64,000 nucleotides of DNA from an uncultured Sphaerochaeta sp. (GCF_963677315.1 NZ_OY781939.1:2232001-2296000); one strand, 5' to 3'; shown: positions 34,165 to 42,893, numbered from the stretch's first letter. The notes: generated by a model not told the origin, from the sequence alone. A program made the numbers and translations.

Positions 34165-34362
34165 ATATATTTTGACCTTGAAGCGTTAGGTTGTCATCGA
34201 AAGGATTTTAACTATCAACGCCGGTTGAATATGCTAGAAGCAATTGTTGTGAATATCTTGCTTAAGCATGCAAAAACTAACAGATCATTCAGTTTTCCTG
34301 ACATTGCTAAGATAAAGAATTGCAGCTCATCGGGTGTAGAAAATCCTTTGGGAACTGGTTGA
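34165..34362 (+). other. Unexplained 65-codon open stretch in frame with the second GntR gene
   Basis: Directly after the GntR stop the same frame stays open for 65 codons (…EALGCHRKDFNYQRR…), ending at TGA 34360-34362. ATG 34231 could begin a 43-residue peptide, but no ribosome binding site is visible. No family recognised. It occupies most of a 317-nt gap before the second URO-D gene and may be a remnant of a degraded gene. Confidence 0.3.
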
Positions 34363-34412
34363 TCCTTCACGAATTATCGTTCGTTCACTCAGTATACAAT
34401 ACTAAATTTTTC

Positions 34413-34463
34413 TTGACAAATTGCCAATTGCCTTGTTTACTATGATTACTGATATGATTACTG
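34413..34463 (+). promoter_or_regulatory. Promoter and tandem repeat before the second URO-D-family gene
   Basis: TTGACA (34413-34418), 17 nt, TTTACT (34436-34441), then TATGATTACTG twice (34441-34451 and 34453-34463), 12 nt apart, so both lie on the same face region over the transcription start. AGTATACAATACT (34391-34403) upstream is a perfect palindrome with 5-nt arms. These are candidate operators for the neighbouring GntR protein. Confidence 0.55.
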
Positions 34464-34481
34464 TGCATATAAGGAATATAT

Positions 34482-35444
34482 ATGATTAGCTTCGATAAAC
34501 GAGAATTGCTTGAAGCGACAGTTCATGGTGAGAGCACCAGTCGCATTGGTTGTGGGTTCTGGCATCATTTTTCACCTCATAAAAACAAGGGCATTGCTTC
34601 AGTACAAGCACACATTGAATTTTTCAACGCGATTGACGCCGATATTCTCAAAGTGATGAATGAATATATGTATCACATCGACAAAAACATAGCTTCTCCT
34701 CAAGATTGGAAAAAACTTGAAGCAATTCCTTTTTCAAGAACACCATATCTTGCCTATATCGAAGAGATAAAAGAGATAAAGAAAAAACTTCCTTCGGATG
34801 TTCCTGTGTTCGCAACTGTTCATGGAGTATTGGTTTCTGCATATCATGCTACTGAATTGCCTGGTTACTTTTCTAACCCTGAAAATATGGTATCCAGACA
34901 CCTACGTGAAGATCCTGAATCTGTTGCAATCGGTCTTCAATCAATTACTGATACACTTATTGAATTTTGCAGGCATTTGGCTAAGATTGGTGTCGATGGC
35001 ATATATTATGCTGCACTTGGAGGTGAGGCATACAGGTTTACCTCTGACATTTTTTCTAATTTTGTAAAACCCTTTGATGAACAAGTTATCAATGCAATTA
35101 ACAGTCTTGGATGCCTCAGTATTTTACATATTTGTAAGGACCAAGTGATGTTGCCATTGTATCAGGATATCAAGGCAGATGTTGTTAATTGGGCAATCCA
35201 TGAAAGCGAATATGATTTGAGAGAAGGAAGAAAGCTCTTTCCCGATGCAACATTACTTGGAGGATTTGATGATCGTTCTGGAGTATTGGTTAGTGGAACA
35301 ATTTCACAAATTGAAAGGGAAGTGGATGAGATTGTTGCCAATGCAGGGCGAAAAAGATTACTGATAGGTGCTGATTGTACGCTTCCTGAAAACATTGCTC
35401 TGTGGAGACTCTGTGCTGCAAAGAACTATGCACAGATTGTATAA
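34482..35444 (+). CDS. Uroporphyrinogen decarboxylase-superfamily protein, methyltransferase-like (second copy)
   Basis: 320 residues, with AAGGAA 8 nt before the ATG. It shares with the protein at 32393 the segments AKIGVDGIYYAALGGE, ILHICKDQ (His-x-Cys) and LLIGADCTL (third Cys), plus FDDRSGVLVSG. This pattern points to zinc-dependent methyl transfer, not decarboxylation of a porphyrin. It is followed by a sugar ABC importer. A role in processing a methylated compound taken up by that importer is inference. Confidence 0.7.
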   Translation: MISFDKRELLEATVHGESTSRIGCGFWHHFSPHKNKGIASVQAHIEFFNAIDADILKVMNEYMYHIDKNIASPQDWKKLEAIPFSRTPYLAYIEEIKEIKKKLPSDVPVFATVHGVLVSAYHATELPGYFSNPENMVSRHLREDPESVAIGLQSITDTLIEFCRHLAKIGVDGIYYAALGGEAYRFTSDIFSNFVKPFDEQVINAINSLGCLSILHICKDQVMLPLYQDIKADVVNWAIHESEYDLREGRKLFPDATLLGGFDDRSGVLVSGTISQIEREVDEIVANAGRKRLLIGADCTLPENIALWRLCAAKNYAQIV

Positions 35445-35551
35445 GATGCTCAATCCACGAAGTTGGAGATTAAGCATATGATGGGTAGATTAGAGGGAAC
35501 CCTGAAACTAAAACAAAAAAAGGAGAACGAGTCCTCTACTCGGAAGGCACT

Positions 35552-36913
35552 ATGAAAAATTTTTTTCTAATTGTTCTGATGGTTATCTTACTTGCTGTGC
35601 CCATGTTTGCACAAGGATCGAAAGAAACAGAAAAAAGTGCTGATTCATCAAGTAATGTGTATCCTGATGGATCAATTCTAATCTGGTCGACTGGCCAACC
35701 ACAGTTCAGGAAAATGTACTATCAAGATTGGATTGATCGTAATCGGGATATTGCCCCAAAAGTAGAAATTGAGGTTGAAACAATTTCAACCATGGCTGAT
35801 GGGCAACAGAAGCTTGCAATGTATAGTCTTTCAGGTGACTATGATTCCATGCCTGAAGTTATCATGCTTGATGCAGTTGGGATAGTCGAACTATCCTCAG
35901 CAGGGCTATTGCAGGATGTAACAGATTACTTCACTCCCCTGGCTGATCAATTCGTTGATGGTGCAGCCTCTGATGCAACCGTTAACGGACGTATCTACGG
36001 TTTGCCTGATGCTGTACGCCCTCAAATTCTCTTCTACAATAATGCATTATTTGAGAAGTACGGAGTTGATCCGGCAATGATGTCAACCTTTGATGGATAT
36101 CTTGAAGCAGGAAAGCTCCTGAAAGAGAAAAGCAACGGTGAAGTTTATCTCTCCTATATAGATCCGGCAAGTTATACTTGGCGTTACTGGGGTCGTAGAG
36201 GGTTGATGCCTCAAGCAAATGCAAGAATCTGGGATGAGGACGGAAACGTTGTAATTGGAACAGATCCTGGTACAAAACTTGCCTTAGGTTATCTGGATGA
36301 ACTCAACAAGAATGAATTGCTTTATAAAACAAGGATGTTCCAGCAACCTCTGTATGAGGCAACTGATGAGGGAACCATTGCAACTTTTTATATCGGTGCA
36401 TTTTGGGATGAATTTATGAGAAAGAATATCACTGAAACAGCTGGTGATTGGAGAGTGATGAATGCTCCTGTATTCAAGGAAGTTGGTACTGGCGGAGCTC
36501 CTGTTTCTACTTCATTCTGTATCGTGAACACCAAGAGTAATGAGTATACTGAATTGTTTAAGATGCTATGGTATGATTTTCAGACCGATACGGCAAGCAG
36601 AAATGCTTGGGTAGCAGATATGGAAGAGCTCAATGGGCCTTATAGCAATCCGGTTGCAAAGAATGTGTTGGCAGATCCCTTTTGGCAGGAACCGTCTGAT
36701 TTTTACGGAGGGCAATCATTTAGAAAGGCAGAAGGGGAAGGATTGGCAAATTCCTCGAAAAATATGATGGTTACGGCTAGTGATGCAGAAGCAGACACAA
36801 TCATTAGTGCTGAAATCGAGAAGTATGTCGCTGGTGAACAGACAATAGAGCAAGCTATTGCCAATATGGACAAAGAGCTTAAGCTTAAGATTAAGAAAGC
36901 AAAGCTTCCTTAG
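35552..36913 (+). CDS. Sugar-type ABC transporter substrate-binding protein
   Basis: 453 residues. The signal peptide is MKNFFLIVLMVILLAVPMFA with cleavage before QGSKETEK; no lipobox Cys. The mature protein has the MalE/UgpB-like fold (ILIWSTGQPQFRKMYYQDW, GRIYGLPDAVRPQILFYNNALFEKYGVDP, TIATFYIGAFWDEF). GGAAGG lies 4 nt before the ATG, and an earlier AAGGAG lies beyond a small CGAGT-ACTCG hairpin. It supplies solute to the two permeases downstream. No ATPase gene is adjacent, so a shared MsmK-like ATPase elsewhere is likely. Confidence 0.88.
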   Translation: MKNFFLIVLMVILLAVPMFAQGSKETEKSADSSSNVYPDGSILIWSTGQPQFRKMYYQDWIDRNRDIAPKVEIEVETISTMADGQQKLAMYSLSGDYDSMPEVIMLDAVGIVELSSAGLLQDVTDYFTPLADQFVDGAASDATVNGRIYGLPDAVRPQILFYNNALFEKYGVDPAMMSTFDGYLEAGKLLKEKSNGEVYLSYIDPASYTWRYWGRRGLMPQANARIWDEDGNVVIGTDPGTKLALGYLDELNKNELLYKTRMFQQPLYEATDEGTIATFYIGAFWDEFMRKNITETAGDWRVMNAPVFKEVGTGGAPVSTSFCIVNTKSNEYTELFKMLWYDFQTDTASRNAWVADMEELNGPYSNPVAKNVLADPFWQEPSDFYGGQSFRKAEGEGLANSSKNMMVTASDAEADTIISAEIEKYVAGEQTIEQAIANMDKELKLKIKKAKLP

Positions 36914-36934
36914 AGAGTATTTTTGATAAGTTCT

Positions 36935-36964
36935 ATGAGTCCAGCAGTGGTCTGCTGGACTCAT
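36935..36964 (+). other. Perfect hairpin between binding protein and permease
   Basis: ATGAGTCCAGCAG (36935-36947) pairs perfectly with CTGCTGGACTCAT (36952-36964), 13 bp with a 4-nt loop and no U-run. Like the hairpin at 23910 it separates an abundant binding protein from its permeases, consistent with mRNA processing or protection. Confidence 0.8.
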
Positions 36965-36997
36965 TAAGGAATTTTGAAAACAGAAGAGAGGAATCGT

Positions 36998-37867
36998 ATG
37001 TTCAAAACGCTCAAAAAGTATCGTATCCCGTACCTCTTTATTAGCCCTTTTTTTATTCTCTTTATTGTGTTCCAGCTCATTCCAATAATTTGGACAGGAT
37101 ATATTAGTTTTACTGAGTGGAATGGACTCATGACACCAACATGGGTGGGGTTAGCTAACTATAAGTTGCTAGTCCAAGATTATATGGTTTCTGATGCAAT
37201 TTTTAACACGATTATATACTGGTTGGCAGGAATTATAGGTATATTGCTATTTGCATTGATGATTGCACTCTGTCTTAACAGTGAACGTTTGAGATTCAAA
37301 CAATTTTTCAAAACAGCTACCTTCTTGCCCTATGTATGTGCTTCTGTGGCTATGGGGTTAATATTTGGTATGCTCTTCGATGAGAATGCAGGGTTGATAA
37401 ATGAGATTTTAATAACTATTGGGGGCGATAGAATACCTTGGTTAACCAGTAGCACTTTTTCAAAGATTCCAGTAATCATGCTTTTCAATTGGCGTATTAC
37501 TCCTTGGTTTACCATCATAATTTTATCAGGATTGCTCAACATTTCAAAAGAATATTATGAAGCTGCAACTGTAGATGGAGCAAATGTATTTCAACAGTTT
37601 TTTTATATTACTGTACCGCTTTTAAGTAATATCATGTTCTTTTGCATGCTTACGATAACTGTTGATACATGGAAAATGTTTAATGAATCATACATTTTGG
37701 CAGGACCAGGAAGCTCAAATACTTCATTGTTCCAGCTCATTTATCAATCAGCTTTCAAAACATTCAAACTTGGATATGCTTCTGCTCTCAGTGTCATCTT
37801 GATCCTAATTCTCTTGGTGATTTCTATTGTGCAGTTTGTAGTCCGCAGACATCAAGGTGAAGTATAA
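36998..37867 (+). CDS. ABC transporter permease, MalF/UgpA-type
   Basis: 289 residues from ATG 36998 with GAGAGGAA upstream; a TTG at 36974 would add eight residues. Six membrane segments are visible, beginning YLFISPFFILFIVFQLIPIIWTGYISFTEW. The EAA-type loop is EYYEAATVDGANVFQQFFYITVPLL. It is the first of a permease pair in the inner membrane. Confidence 0.9.
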   Translation: MFKTLKKYRIPYLFISPFFILFIVFQLIPIIWTGYISFTEWNGLMTPTWVGLANYKLLVQDYMVSDAIFNTIIYWLAGIIGILLFALMIALCLNSERLRFKQFFKTATFLPYVCASVAMGLIFGMLFDENAGLINEILITIGGDRIPWLTSSTFSKIPVIMLFNWRITPWFTIIILSGLLNISKEYYEAATVDGANVFQQFFYITVPLLSNIMFFCMLTITVDTWKMFNESYILAGPGSSNTSLFQLIYQSAFKTFKLGYASALSVILILILLVISIVQFVVRRHQGEV

Positions 37868-37878
37868 AGGACCATGAA

Positions 37879-38715
37879 ATGAAACGTATGAAGACATCAA
37901 AATTAGGAACCGTACAGCACATTTTTATGATAATGGTAGTAATAGTGTGTATTTTCCCCGTTCTATGGATGTGTTTGATAGCAATCAAGACTGTTGGAGA
38001 ACGTGTCTCAGGATTTCATGCTCTCACAGTCCAAAATCCTACGATGGAAAATTTCGCTCGGCTATTTGACTTAATTCCACTTTGGAATAATTTATTTAAT
38101 AGTTTATTTACTACGGTTGTAGGGACCTTAACGACCCTGTTTTTCTGTGCACTAGCAGGGTTTGCCTTCGCAAAATATCGATTTCCAGGTCGTAATGGTC
38201 TATTCTATTTTGTGATTGCTACAATGATGATAAGTGCAGAAGCAGGAGCTATTCCACTTTTTATCATCATGCGTAAACTTAATCTGATTAATAGTCTTTG
38301 GTCTTTAATCATACCTCGTATTGCTACTGCTGTTGGTATTTTCTATCTAAGACAGTATATTCTTGATGTGCCTGACGAACTGATTGAAGCTTCACGGATA
38401 GATGGGTGTCATGACTTTGGTATCTTTTGGAGAGTAGTGGTTCCGATTATCAAACCTGCTCTTGCTTCTTGGGCTTCAATCACAGCCATTGTACGATGGA
38501 ATGACTTTTTTTGGCCCTTACTGTTTTTGAATAAGAATATTAAATATACTCTGATGGTTTCTGTTTCAATGCTTCCGGTAAGTGATGGTCTAGCTACTCC
38601 TTGGCCTGTAATTCTTGCTGGAACAACTTTGGTTATCATTCCTGCAATCATGTTTTACCTAACGATGCAATTATTTCAGAAATCAGGAAATTTTGCAGGA
38701 GCAGTAAAGGGATGA
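37879..38715 (+). CDS. ABC transporter permease, MalG/UgpE-type
   Basis: 278 residues. Six membrane segments, with the MalG-type beginning HIFMIMVVIVCIFPVLWM and the EAA loop ELIEASRIDGCHDFGIFWRVVVPIIKP. It follows the first permease after 11 nt. Together they form a carbohydrate importer, CUT1-like. Confidence 0.9.
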   Translation: MKRMKTSKLGTVQHIFMIMVVIVCIFPVLWMCLIAIKTVGERVSGFHALTVQNPTMENFARLFDLIPLWNNLFNSLFTTVVGTLTTLFFCALAGFAFAKYRFPGRNGLFYFVIATMMISAEAGAIPLFIIMRKLNLINSLWSLIIPRIATAVGIFYLRQYILDVPDELIEASRIDGCHDFGIFWRVVVPIIKPALASWASITAIVRWNDFFWPLLFLNKNIKYTLMVSVSMLPVSDGLATPWPVILAGTTLVIIPAIMFYLTMQLFQKSGNFAGAVKG

Positions 38716-38768
38716 TCGATACTTTTCTCACAATGAAGTATTGATGCTTCTGAATTTCCGATTTAGCA

Positions 38769-40634
38769 TTATTCCAGTTCAAAAACACCGGTATAGAGAC
38801 GGTAGTACTGACCTTTAAGAGCCATCAGCTCTGCGTGGGTTCCCTTCTCGATGATCTCTCCCATTTGCAGCACCATGATAAGATCCGCGTTGTGGATGGT
38901 TGAAAGGCGGTGGGCAATGACAAAGACCGTCCTGCCTTCCATCAGTGCATCCATCCCTTTCTGGACTACCTCCTCTGTATGGGTATCGATGCTGCTTGTT
39001 GCCTCATCAAGTACCAATACTGGGGGGTCTGCCACAATGGCACGTGCAATGGAGATCAGCTGTCGCTGTCCTTGGGAGAGCGTGGACCCATCCCCACTGA
39101 GCTGGGTTTGATACCCTTGCGGGAGGTGTGCGATGAAGGAGTCTGCATTGGCCAGTTTTGCTGCTTTGATAACCTCATCATCACTTGCTTCCAAGTTGCC
39201 GTAGCGAATATTGTCCATGACCGTTCCACTGAACAGATGTACATCCTGAAGAACTACCCCCAAGGAACGACGTAGGTCAGCCTTGCATATCTTGTTGATG
39301 TTGATGCCATCATAGCGAATTTTCCCATCCGCAAGATCGTAGAAGCGATTGATCAGGTTGGTGATGGTTGTCTTTCCTGCTCCAGTGGCCCCGACCAAGG
39401 CAATCTTCTGCCCAGGTTCTGCGTGTATGGTGATATTCTTGAGTACCAAGGTCTCCTCTGTGTATCCAAAGTCTACATCAGTGAGCGAGACCCGACCTTG
39501 TAACTCAGTGAGCGTTCCTGTTCGAGTATCTTTCCATGCCCAACGTTCAGTTCTCTCTTCAGTCTCTTCCCCTGTATCGGAAAGATTGACCAGGGTGATA
39601 TATCCCTCATCACCTTCGGTTTCCTCATCGAGCAGCGCAAAGATACGCTTGGTACCTGCAAGTGCCATTACAACGGCATTCAACTGGTTGGCCATCTGGT
39701 TGATCGGCATATTGATCGTTCTGCTCAGTTGGAGGAAGGCAGCGATAATGCCAAGGGTCAATGCTCCAATGCCGTGAATCGCCAACATGCCCCCGGCAAT
39801 TGCGACCAATACGTACTGGATGTAACTGATATTGCCCATGATCGGCATGAGGATGTTGGCAAAACGGTTGGCGTTGAATGCGTGGTTATTAAGCTCATCA
39901 TTCAATGCATCAAAATGCTCTTTTGCCTTCTCTTCATAGGTGAAAACCTTGATGATCTTCTGTCCGTTGATCATCTCTTCTATATACCCATTGGTTTTCC
40001 CGATAGCCTTCTGCTGTTCAACAAAGTATGCACCGCTTTTGCCTGCAACAAAGGAGGAGATGCGTAGCATGATTGCAAGTGAGAATAAAACAACCAAGGT
40101 CAGCTGCCAGCTGGTAAACAGCATGGCAAAGAAAATAGCCAGTACTGTGATGATCGAGTTGACGAAGTTAGGGATTGATTGACTCACCATCTGCCTGAGC
40201 GTATCGGTGTCGTTGGTATAGAGACTCATCAGGTCTCCGTGGGATTGTGTGTCAAAGAACCGAATCGAAAGCTTCTGCATATGGGTGAACATCCCATCGC
40301 GAAGGGTCTTTAGTGTTCCCTGGGCAATGGTGATCATCAAACGGTTGTACATAAAGGTAGCAATGACACCTGCAGCATATATCGTTGCCATCACCAGAAG
40401 CGCCTGTATCAGCGGTGTGAAAGAAGCTGTTTCAGGGTTCTGTGCCATTGGTACGATATAGGTATCGATCAGGAGGCGCAGGAACAAGGAGCCTGCAACT
40501 GAAGCAAGTGCACTGACAAGGATACAGCATAGGACAACAAGGAAACGCAGTTTATACGGTACAAAGATGTAGGTGAAGAGACGTTTCAGGGTTGGCCAGT
40601 CAAACTTTGGCATCTTGGAGTGGGGTTTGTTCAT
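38769..40634 (-). CDS. ABC exporter half-transporter, TM288-type (catalytic half)
   Basis: 621 residues from ATG 40634, with GGAGGAGC upstream. An N-terminal six-helix exporter domain is followed by an ATPase: Walker A ALVGATGAGKTTI, signature TLSQGQRQLISIARA (non-canonical LSQGQ), Walker B LVLDEATSSID with the catalytic Glu, switch His in VIAHRLST. With the protein at 40631 it should form a heterodimeric multidrug- or lipid-type exporter. The overlap with the upstream gene is 4 nt. Confidence 0.92.
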   Translation of the reverse strand: MNKPHSKMPKFDWPTLKRLFTYIFVPYKLRFLVVLCCILVSALASVAGSLFLRLLIDTYIVPMAQNPETASFTPLIQALLVMATIYAAGVIATFMYNRLMITIAQGTLKTLRDGMFTHMQKLSIRFFDTQSHGDLMSLYTNDTDTLRQMVSQSIPNFVNSIITVLAIFFAMLFTSWQLTLVVLFSLAIMLRISSFVAGKSGAYFVEQQKAIGKTNGYIEEMINGQKIIKVFTYEEKAKEHFDALNDELNNHAFNANRFANILMPIMGNISYIQYVLVAIAGGMLAIHGIGALTLGIIAAFLQLSRTINMPINQMANQLNAVVMALAGTKRIFALLDEETEGDEGYITLVNLSDTGEETEERTERWAWKDTRTGTLTELQGRVSLTDVDFGYTEETLVLKNITIHAEPGQKIALVGATGAGKTTITNLINRFYDLADGKIRYDGININKICKADLRRSLGVVLQDVHLFSGTVMDNIRYGNLEASDDEVIKAAKLANADSFIAHLPQGYQTQLSGDGSTLSQGQRQLISIARAIVADPPVLVLDEATSSIDTHTEEVVQKGMDALMEGRTVFVIAHRLSTIHNADLIMVLQMGEIIEKGTHAELMALKGQYYRLYTGVFELE

Positions 40635-42361
40635 GCTCGCTCCTCCTTGTGCATCTGGCTGCAATACATCTCTTTATAACGTGAACAACGATCCATCAGT
40701 TCTTGATGGGTACCTGTATCATGTATTCTTCCGTCATCGAGCATGATGATCCTGTCAGCATCCATTACCGAAGTTACTCGCTGAGCAATGATGATCTTCG
40801 TGGTTTCTGAAAGCTCACTGAGCAAGCCCTCCCTTATAGCGGCATCTGTCTTGGTATCGACAGCACTGGTTGAGTCGTCAAAGATGAGAATCTTTGGATA
40901 CTTGAGCAAGGCACGTGCGATACACAATCTCTGCTTCTGCCCTCCAGAAACATTGGATCCATCTTGTTCGATGTAGGTGTCATACCCCTTGGGGAACTGC
41001 TGGATGAATCCATCTGCCTGGGCAATACGGCAAGCCCATCTAAGCTCCTCATCACTCGCATGCTCATTCCCCCAGCGGAGATTTTCTGCAATTGTTCCAC
41101 TGAAAAGAAGATTCTTCTGCAGTACCATGCCGACCTCTTTCCTGATACTTTCCAGCGAATAGTCTCTTACATCCACTCCTCCAACCTTTACTGACCCACT
41201 GAAGGTGTCATAGAGGCGGGGGATCAACTGGACGAGGGAACTTTTCGCACTACCGGTTGGGCCAAGGATACCAATGGTCTGCCCACTTTCAATATCGAGA
41301 TTGATATCGTAGAGACATCGTTTCTCCTTGGTCTTTGTATAGCTGAAGTCTACATGGGAAAAGGTAATTGACCCATCGGCCACCGTGGTGATGGCATCCT
41401 GCTTTTCCTCTAGGTCACTCTTTTCGGTGAGCACTTCCTCGATACGTACTGCTGAGGCCCTACTTATGGTAATCATGACTACAACCATGGAGAACATCAT
41501 CAGGCTCATAAGAATCTGGGATGTATAGGTGATGAAGCTCATCAGCTCACCTGCCGTCATGGATGAGGCGACGATCAAGCGGGCTGCAATATAGCTGATC
41601 GAGAGCAGGCTGAGGTACATCATTCCCTGCATCAGGGGACTGTTGAAGGCAATGATCTTCTCAGCCTTGCTGAAGTCATCATAGATATCGGAAGAAACCA
41701 CTTCAAATTTCTTTACTTCATGCGCTTCCCTGACAAACGACTTAACCACCCTGATTCCCCTAATATTCTCCTGAACCACGGTATTGAGCCGATCGTATGT
41801 CTTGAATACCCGGGTGAAAATGGGATAGGCGGCCCTGATTAGGAAAAAGAGACCAATACCCAAGAGGGGGAGTGCAACAAGATAGACCAGGCTCAGTGTC
41901 CTATTGATGGATACTGCCATGAAGAAGGCAAACACCAGCATCCCCGGGCTACGCACTGCGATACGGATAAGCATTTGATAAGCACGCTGTACATTGGTGA
42001 CATCTGTGGTGAGACGGGTTACCAAACTACTGGTGGAGAACTTGTCGATATTGGCAAATGAGAAATCTTGCGTGTGATGGTAGAGCTTTCTTCGTACATT
42101 CTTCGCAAAACCCGTAGATGCTTCTGCAGCATAGTGACCTGAGAGCACCCCAAATAGCAGTGCAATTGATGCGCAAAGAAGGAGAGCGAGCCCCCATTTG
42201 AGGATTTCACTTAAATTTCCTGCATCAATACCACGGTCTATGAGGAATGCCATTAAGAAAGGGATGATGACATCCATGATCACTTCCAAGGTAACAAAGA
42301 CCATGGTAAGGATGGTAGAGCGTCGATATCCTACTGTTTGTTTTCGTAGTTCTGTAAACAT
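40631..42361 (-). CDS. ABC exporter half-transporter, TM287-type (degenerate half)
   Basis: 576 residues. Six-helix exporter domain, then an ATPase whose catalytic site is degenerate: Walker A is GPTGSAKSSL (Ala for the usual Gly), Walker B is LIFDDSTSAVD (Asp for the catalytic Glu), and the switch His is Gln in IIAQRVTS. The signature NVSGGQKQRLCIARAL is intact. This mirrors heterodimeric exporters such as TM287/288, where one site is inactive. It overlaps the MarR gene by 31 nt. Confidence 0.92.
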   Translation of the reverse strand: MFTELRKQTVGYRRSTILTMVFVTLEVIMDVIIPFLMAFLIDRGIDAGNLSEILKWGLALLLCASIALLFGVLSGHYAAEASTGFAKNVRRKLYHHTQDFSFANIDKFSTSSLVTRLTTDVTNVQRAYQMLIRIAVRSPGMLVFAFFMAVSINRTLSLVYLVALPLLGIGLFFLIRAAYPIFTRVFKTYDRLNTVVQENIRGIRVVKSFVREAHEVKKFEVVSSDIYDDFSKAEKIIAFNSPLMQGMMYLSLLSISYIAARLIVASSMTAGELMSFITYTSQILMSLMMFSMVVVMITISRASAVRIEEVLTEKSDLEEKQDAITTVADGSITFSHVDFSYTKTKEKRCLYDINLDIESGQTIGILGPTGSAKSSLVQLIPRLYDTFSGSVKVGGVDVRDYSLESIRKEVGMVLQKNLLFSGTIAENLRWGNEHASDEELRWACRIAQADGFIQQFPKGYDTYIEQDGSNVSGGQKQRLCIARALLKYPKILIFDDSTSAVDTKTDAAIREGLLSELSETTKIIIAQRVTSVMDADRIIMLDDGRIHDTGTHQELMDRCSRYKEMYCSQMHKEERA

Positions 42362-42801
42362 ATTGTTTCCAAATTCCTTCTGATTGTATCTGCGATTGTG
42401 AAGAACTGCTGCAGTTGTTCCTCATTGAGGTCTTGCCTCATGGCCAGCTCGAACTCTTGTACCAGATGAAAGTGTTCTGCACACTTCTGTTCCGCCAAAT
42501 CTGTCAAAACAACCCACTTCTGTCGTTTATCTTCTTCCGATTCTTCCCGAACGATCAAGCCATCCCTCTCCATCCCCTTGAGAATATTGGTCATGGTTGA
42601 ACGGCGAATACCCAAATGCTGTTGTAGGTCGCTCTGCAATATTCGGGTTTTCTGATGATGAGCGAAGTATCCTAGAAGATGACTCTGCACAACAGAACCG
42701 CTGGAATCTTCTTCAAGTTTCAGCAGTGTCGTCATGCTCCGGTGGAGGAGGTGTGAGAGTGTTTTTATGGTATGCCCGATATGTCGTGGTTCTTCTTTCA
42801 A
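42331..42801 (-). CDS. MarR-family regulator of the exporter operon
   Basis: 156 residues, starting at TTG 42801. The next Met (residue 23) would remove helix 1. The winged helix is LLGYFAHHQKTRILQSDLQQHLGIRRSTMTNILKGMERDGLIVREESEEDKRQKWVVLT, with the DxR wing motif. MarR proteins usually repress efflux genes until a ligand binds. It is the first gene of an operon with the two exporter halves, and a palindrome lies over its promoter. Confidence 0.88.
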   Translation of the reverse strand: MKEEPRHIGHTIKTLSHLLHRSMTTLLKLEEDSSGSVVQSHLLGYFAHHQKTRILQSDLQQHLGIRRSTMTNILKGMERDGLIVREESEEDKRQKWVVLTDLAEQKCAEHFHLVQEFELAMRQDLNEEQLQQFFTIADTIRRNLETICLQNYENKQ

Positions 42802-42814
42802 TTGCCTGTCTCTT

Positions 42815-42832
42815 TTGTTAGGTTGCTAACAA
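42815..42832 (-). promoter_or_regulatory. MarR operator palindrome
   Basis: TTGTTAG-N4-CTAACAA is a perfect inverted repeat with 7-nt arms, overlapping the -10 box and start site of the marR promoter. Its position suits autorepression by the MarR protein encoded directly downstream. Confidence 0.7.
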
Positions 42833-42860
42833 TAATACCCATCTCCTTTCTGATAGGCAA
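42832..42860 (-). promoter_or_regulatory. Promoter of the marR-exporter operon
   Basis: On the minus strand TTGCCT (42860-42855), 17 nt, TATTAT (42837-42832). The predicted start is near 42825, leaving a leader of about 24 nt before the TTG. Confidence 0.65.
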
Positions 42861-42893
42861 GCAGGTTGGATGAAGAAGTATGAAGAATAATCA

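Noticed and set aside
20217..38715. Insertion sequence or prophage as the source of the AT-rich islands
   Set aside because: No transposase, integrase, terminal inverted repeats or phage structural genes were found; only composition suggests transfer.
38716..38768. Terminator after the sugar permease operon
   Set aside because: CGATACTT and AAGTATTG can form an 8-bp stem, but the loop is 11 nt and no U-run follows, so it was not listed.
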